NCBI GenBank assembly: GCA_947496865.1
Contig: CANMEE010000001.1
Coordinates: 983,501-1,047,500, forward strand
From: an uncultured Sphingomonadaceae bacterium
Lineage (GTDB): Bacteria; Pseudomonadota; Alphaproteobacteria; Sphingomonadales; Sphingomonadaceae
Length of the DNA stretch: 64,000 bases
Reading direction: 5' to 3'
The translations under genes and the position numbers were made by a program. Of the stretch, positions 61,113 to 64,000 are shown piece after piece. Numbering within the stretch: position 1 is the first letter of the stretch; every line of letters starts with the position of its first letter. Below the pieces are notes generated by a model that was not told the DNA's origin, searched no databases, and worked only from the letters and a program-made list of their open reading frames with translations.

Positions 61113-63698
61113 ATGAAAAGTTTGAATCGCGTCCTCATGGCAGCTTTGTGCACCAGTGCCATGACAGCCCCAGCTTATGCGCAAGATCAAGGCGCAGAAG
61201 AAACCGTTGATGACAATGTCATCATCGTGACCGCCACCCGCCGTGCCCAGGATGTTCAAGATATTCCGCTCGCTGTGACGGCGGTAAGCCCTGTTCAACT
61301 AGAGCAACAAGGCGTCGTCAACGTTCAAAATATTGGCAGCGTTTCACCAAGCTTCTCAACCTCTAATGCGCAGACCGCATCAGGAACCGTGGTTCTTCGT
61401 ATTCGCGGGGTTGGTACAACTTCTAACAACATTGGTTTTGAATCCGCTGTTGGTATTTTTGTGGACGGCGCTTATCAGTCGCGTCCAGGTGTCGCTCTTG
61501 GCGAGTTTGTCGATGTGGAACGTGTTGAAGTTCTGCGTGGCCCACAAGGCACATTGTTCGGACGCAACACGTCAGCTGGTGCACTAAACATCACCAACAA
61601 GCGTCCTGACCTTGATGAATTTGGCGGTTTTGTGAATGCAACCTATGGCAATTTTGACCATTTGAGCGTGCAAGGCGCGATCAACGCACCAATTATCGAA
61701 GATACATTGGCGCTTCGCGTCACCGGCGCCTATCGTAAGCGCGACGGTTTTGTGGATATTATCGATAGCGCTGGAAACAGTGTCGGTGATTCCAACGATA
61801 CGGATCAATATCTTGTTCGTGGCCAGCTTGGTTATGAAAGCGATGGCGGTATTCAGGCGCGTTTGATTGTAGATTATTCCAAGAGCACAGCAAGTTGCTG
61901 TGCGGCTGTCGAGGTCTTGCAATCCGGGATTGAAACCGCTGGCCTCTTTGGCGCGGTCGGTCTCGGCGCACGTGGCGGCATGGCTGCTCCCGATGTTGCG
62001 TTGACTCCGTTTGATGTCACGGCGGCGCAGCAGGCTGTTGATAATCGCATCGCGACTTCTGACCTCAGAGCCGATCCTTCCAATGATCAATGGGGCGTCA
62101 CTGGCGAAATCGAATTTCCGATCGGTGACAGTGCCGACCTGATTTATATCGGTTCGTACCGCGAATTCCGGGCGGAAGAAGCGTATGATTCGGATTTCTC
62201 GGGCCTTGATATTTTCAACGTCCTGCCCGGCAGCGATACAGCCATCGACACCATGACCCATGAACTTCGTCTGCAAGGCGAAGCCTTTGGTGGTGCTCTC
62301 GACTGGTTGGTTGGTGCTTATTATTCTGATGAAGATATCACCCAGTCCACCAATTTTGGTCTGGGTCAGGATTATGACCGTCTTGTCGGCGCTCTTTTGG
62401 CAGCTGGTACGGGCGGCGCAACGCTGAACCCGGCTAGCCCACTTTTCGCCGGCGCGACACCACTGCAAACATTGACTGGTATCGATCCTGCAACGGTTCG
62501 GACCACCAATGCTTATACACAAAGCAGTAAAAGCTGGTCGGTGTTCACGCACAACACGCTGGAAGTTGCTCAAGGACTTAAACTGACACTTGGTCTGCGC
62601 TATTCAGATGAAAGCAAAGACGGTTCATTCAGTCAGCCGGCGATTAACAACGACCTCTGCCCCGCAACATTGGGTCAGATTTTTGCTGGTGGTCTCCCAG
62701 GTGGTGCTGGTAGTCCTCTGACCAACAGCTACTTCGGACTGGGTTGTTTTGCGTTTGTCGCGCCAGCAATCGGAACAGATGCAAACCCGTTCCCACTGCC
62801 GCGGCCTTTCGTCAGCGAATTTAGCGATGAAGAGCTGATCTATACCGGTAAAGTGAGCTATGAATTCGCCGATCCTGTAACCGTCTATGCCAGCTTTACG
62901 CATGGTTATAAGTCCGGTGGCTTTAACCTTGATTCAACCGCTGCATCCGGCGGCGCTGATCCGCGCTTTGCTTCGGAAGAAGTGGATGCTTACGAAGTTG
63001 GTCTGAAAGCCAAGTTCCTCGATAACGCTGTGACCTTGAATGTTGCCGGTTTCCACGAGGAATTCACAAACTTCCAGGTGCTGGAATTCACGGGCGCTCA
63101 GTTCACCACGTTTAACGTTCCCAGTGCAAAATCAACCGGTGTTGAAATTGAAACGGTCATTCGTCCGACTGACGGCTTCACCATCAACGGCGGTTTGACT
63201 TACACTGATGCGCGCTATCCAAGTGATTGTGCCGGTACGCAGACTGACTCTGCTAACGTGGTAAGCCTGTGTGGGAACTCCTTGACCAACGCACCGAAGT
63301 GGGTTGGCATCATGGGCGCGACTTATGATCGTGATCTTGGTGATAGCTTGAAGTTCTTCATCAATGGTCAGCTGCGCATGGAAAGCGATCGTCGTACTTC
63401 AACTCAAGCCACGACCGTTCCTAGCGCTGCACAAATCGCAGCAGCCGGAAGCGTTCAGGCGGCGGTTGACGCGGCTCCGCTCGTTCCATTCGATATTCAG
63501 GATGGCACGATCAAAATCAACATGCGGGCTGGTATAGGTGATATTAACGACGCATGGGGCATTGAAGCTTGGGTTACCAACCTGACCAATGAAGTGACCC
63601 GCGGTGTGACCTTCAATACGGTTCTGCGCTCCGGTTCACGGTCAGCGTTCATCCAGGAGCCACGCATGTTTGGCGTGACGCTTCGTGGCAAGTTCTAG
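61113..63698 (+). CDS. TonB-dependent receptor, sphingomonad large-family type
   Basis: An 861-residue outer-membrane receptor. The signal peptide ends TAPAYAQDQ; the plug has NVIIVTATRRAQDVQDIPLAVTAVSP (TonB box region), LRIRGVGTTSNN, VERVEVLRGPQGTLFGRNTSAGALNI, which is the standard plug signature of this group. The barrel ends MFGVTLRGKF with a terminal Phe. It takes up an unknown ligand. ATG 61113 follows ACGGGAGAGAATAGTT. A strong terminator follows. The codon use is smoother and more GC-poor at third positions than in some neighbours, as judged by eye only. Confidence 0.93.
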   Translation: MKSLNRVLMAALCTSAMTAPAYAQDQGAEETVDDNVIIVTATRRAQDVQDIPLAVTAVSPVQLEQQGVVNVQNIGSVSPSFSTSNAQTASGTVVLRIRGVGTTSNNIGFESAVGIFVDGAYQSRPGVALGEFVDVERVEVLRGPQGTLFGRNTSAGALNITNKRPDLDEFGGFVNATYGNFDHLSVQGAINAPIIEDTLALRVTGAYRKRDGFVDIIDSAGNSVGDSNDTDQYLVRGQLGYESDGGIQARLIVDYSKSTASCCAAVEVLQSGIETAGLFGAVGLGARGGMAAPDVALTPFDVTAAQQAVDNRIATSDLRADPSNDQWGVTGEIEFPIGDSADLIYIGSYREFRAEEAYDSDFSGLDIFNVLPGSDTAIDTMTHELRLQGEAFGGALDWLVGAYYSDEDITQSTNFGLGQDYDRLVGALLAAGTGGATLNPASPLFAGATPLQTLTGIDPATVRTTNAYTQSSKSWSVFTHNTLEVAQGLKLTLGLRYSDESKDGSFSQPAINNDLCPATLGQIFAGGLPGGAGSPLTNSYFGLGCFAFVAPAIGTDANPFPLPRPFVSEFSDEELIYTGKVSYEFADPVTVYASFTHGYKSGGFNLDSTAASGGADPRFASEEVDAYEVGLKAKFLDNAVTLNVAGFHEEFTNFQVLEFTGAQFTTFNVPSAKSTGVEIETVIRPTDGFTINGGLTYTDARYPSDCAGTQTDSANVVSLCGNSLTNAPKWVGIMGATYDRDLGDSLKFFINGQLRMESDRRTSTQATTVPSAAQIAAAGSVQAAVDAAPLVPFDIQDGTIKINMRAGIGDINDAWGIEAWVTNLTNEVTRGVTFNTVLRSGSRSAFIQEPRMFGVTLRGKF

Positions 63699-63736
63699 AG
63701 TTTAAACTTATTGGGGGCATTTCGTCACCACCAAGG

Positions 63737-63764
63737 AGGGGCCGGTTTTTCCGGCCCCTTTTTT
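63737..63764 (+). terminator. Intrinsic terminator after the TonB receptor
   Basis: AGGGGCCGG (63737-63745) pairs with CCGGCCCCT (63751-63759) across a TTTTT loop and is followed by a run of T's. It is 39 bp after the receptor stop codon. This is the clearest Rho-independent terminator in the window. Confidence 0.9.
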
Positions 63765-63820
63765 GTTGCCCCTGATCAATGCCGGTTGCACGCGCGCATG
63801 ATCGGTGCAAAAGTCGGGCG

Positions 63821-64000
63821 ATGAACAGCTATAGTTTTCAAACCGTACCGGTCCTGCATTTTGGCGAGGGTTGCCTGTCGATGCTGGCCGATCAAATTGC
63901 CGCCTTGGGCGCGACGCGGCCGCTGATCGTCACTGACAAAGGCATTATTGGCGCTGGCCTGATCGCTCCCGTTGAGCAGGCTCTGTCTGATGCTGGTTTA
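63821..64000 (+). CDS. Iron-containing alcohol dehydrogenase, N-terminal part (runs off window)
   Basis: The first 60 codons read MNSYSFQTVPVLHFGEGCLS... and continue into LIVTDKGIIGAGLIAPVEQAL. This is the beginning of the Fe-ADH fold: the FGxG loop (HFGEG) and the first beta-alpha unit of the NAD-binding domain. The iron-binding region lies beyond the window edge. The substrate cannot be told; homologues act on lactaldehyde, butanol, maleylacetate or similar. It starts after the terminator, so it has its own promoter. Confidence 0.8.
   Translation, partial: MNSYSFQTVPVLHFGEGCLSMLADQIAALGATRPLIVTDKGIIGAGLIAPVEQALSDAGL

Noticed and set aside
1..64000. tRNA, rRNA, CRISPR, prophage or insertion-sequence genes
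   Set aside because: I looked for cloverleaf arms, transposase motifs and spaced repeats by eye and saw none. A covariance-model scan would be decisive.

Overview
The window looks like a chromosomal segment of a sphingomonad alphaproteobacterium (Sphingorhabdus/Parasphingorhabdus-like is my guess). Evidence: a MipZ division ATPase, a DUF3035 (BamF-type) lipoprotein, several large TonB-dependent receptors, a PgmG-type hexose-phosphate mutase, the rsmB-rpe-heparinase-purH gene order, and at least three copies of a palindromic repeat I associate with sphingomonad genomes (arms like CTGAGCCTGTCGAAG). I found no rRNA, tRNA, CRISPR array, transposase or phage gene.

Layout. 1-6.3 kb: 3' truncated Lhr-like helicase, enoyl-CoA hydratase, MBL hydrolase, AI-2E-type permease, DUF1801 protein, an HTH/DUF2975 regulatory pair, a glycine-zipper lipoprotein and an outer-membrane barrel. 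6.3-13.6 kb: a six-gene minus-strand operon (merC-like, TonB receptor, DUF1624-type membrane acyltransferase, ABC ATPase, two ABC-2 permeases) headed by a near-perfect Zur-type operator. 13.8-18.2 kb: msrA, a NAPE-PLD-like MBL protein, an SDR, then two tandem paralogous 39-residue membrane micropeptides divergent from a LysR regulator, with an 8-bp dyad between them. 18.2-21 kb: phosphomannomutase, DnaJ-domain protein, MipZ. 21-27.9 kb: TauD-type dioxygenase, Tat-exported SDR, two small membrane proteins divergent from an XRE-MmyB regulator, a B3-type metallo-beta-lactamase homologue, a SnoaL-like protein, nitronate monooxygenase, SDHAF4-type protein. 28-34.4 kb: htpX, then rsmB, rpe, heparinase II/III and purH.

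34.4-45.6 kb is a three-gene minus-strand operon with overlapping junctions: a TpsB outer-membrane translocator, a giant (about 2,120 aa) glycine/asparagine-rich TpsA exoprotein, and an exported TPR-CHAT protein keeping the His/Cys protease dyad. I consider this and the Zur-box operon the two best candidates for under-described systems.

45.8-55.1 kb is a long minus-strand housekeeping run: purE, purK, folA, membrane dipeptidase, ribF, GDPD, ileS, lspA, bamF-like, many joined by ATGA overlaps. A 72-bp copy of the palindromic repeat sits in frame inside ileS and adds about 24 residues. 55.2-64 kb: a compact GGDEF cyclase, gpmA, a DUF3604-parvulin-HupE operon, a TonB receptor with a strong terminator, and the start of an iron-containing alcohol dehydrogenase.

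All identifications come from reading motifs and comparing with remembered families; no database search was run. Start codons were moved from the longest reading frame where a ribosome-binding site or signal peptide argued for it, and this is stated per gene.
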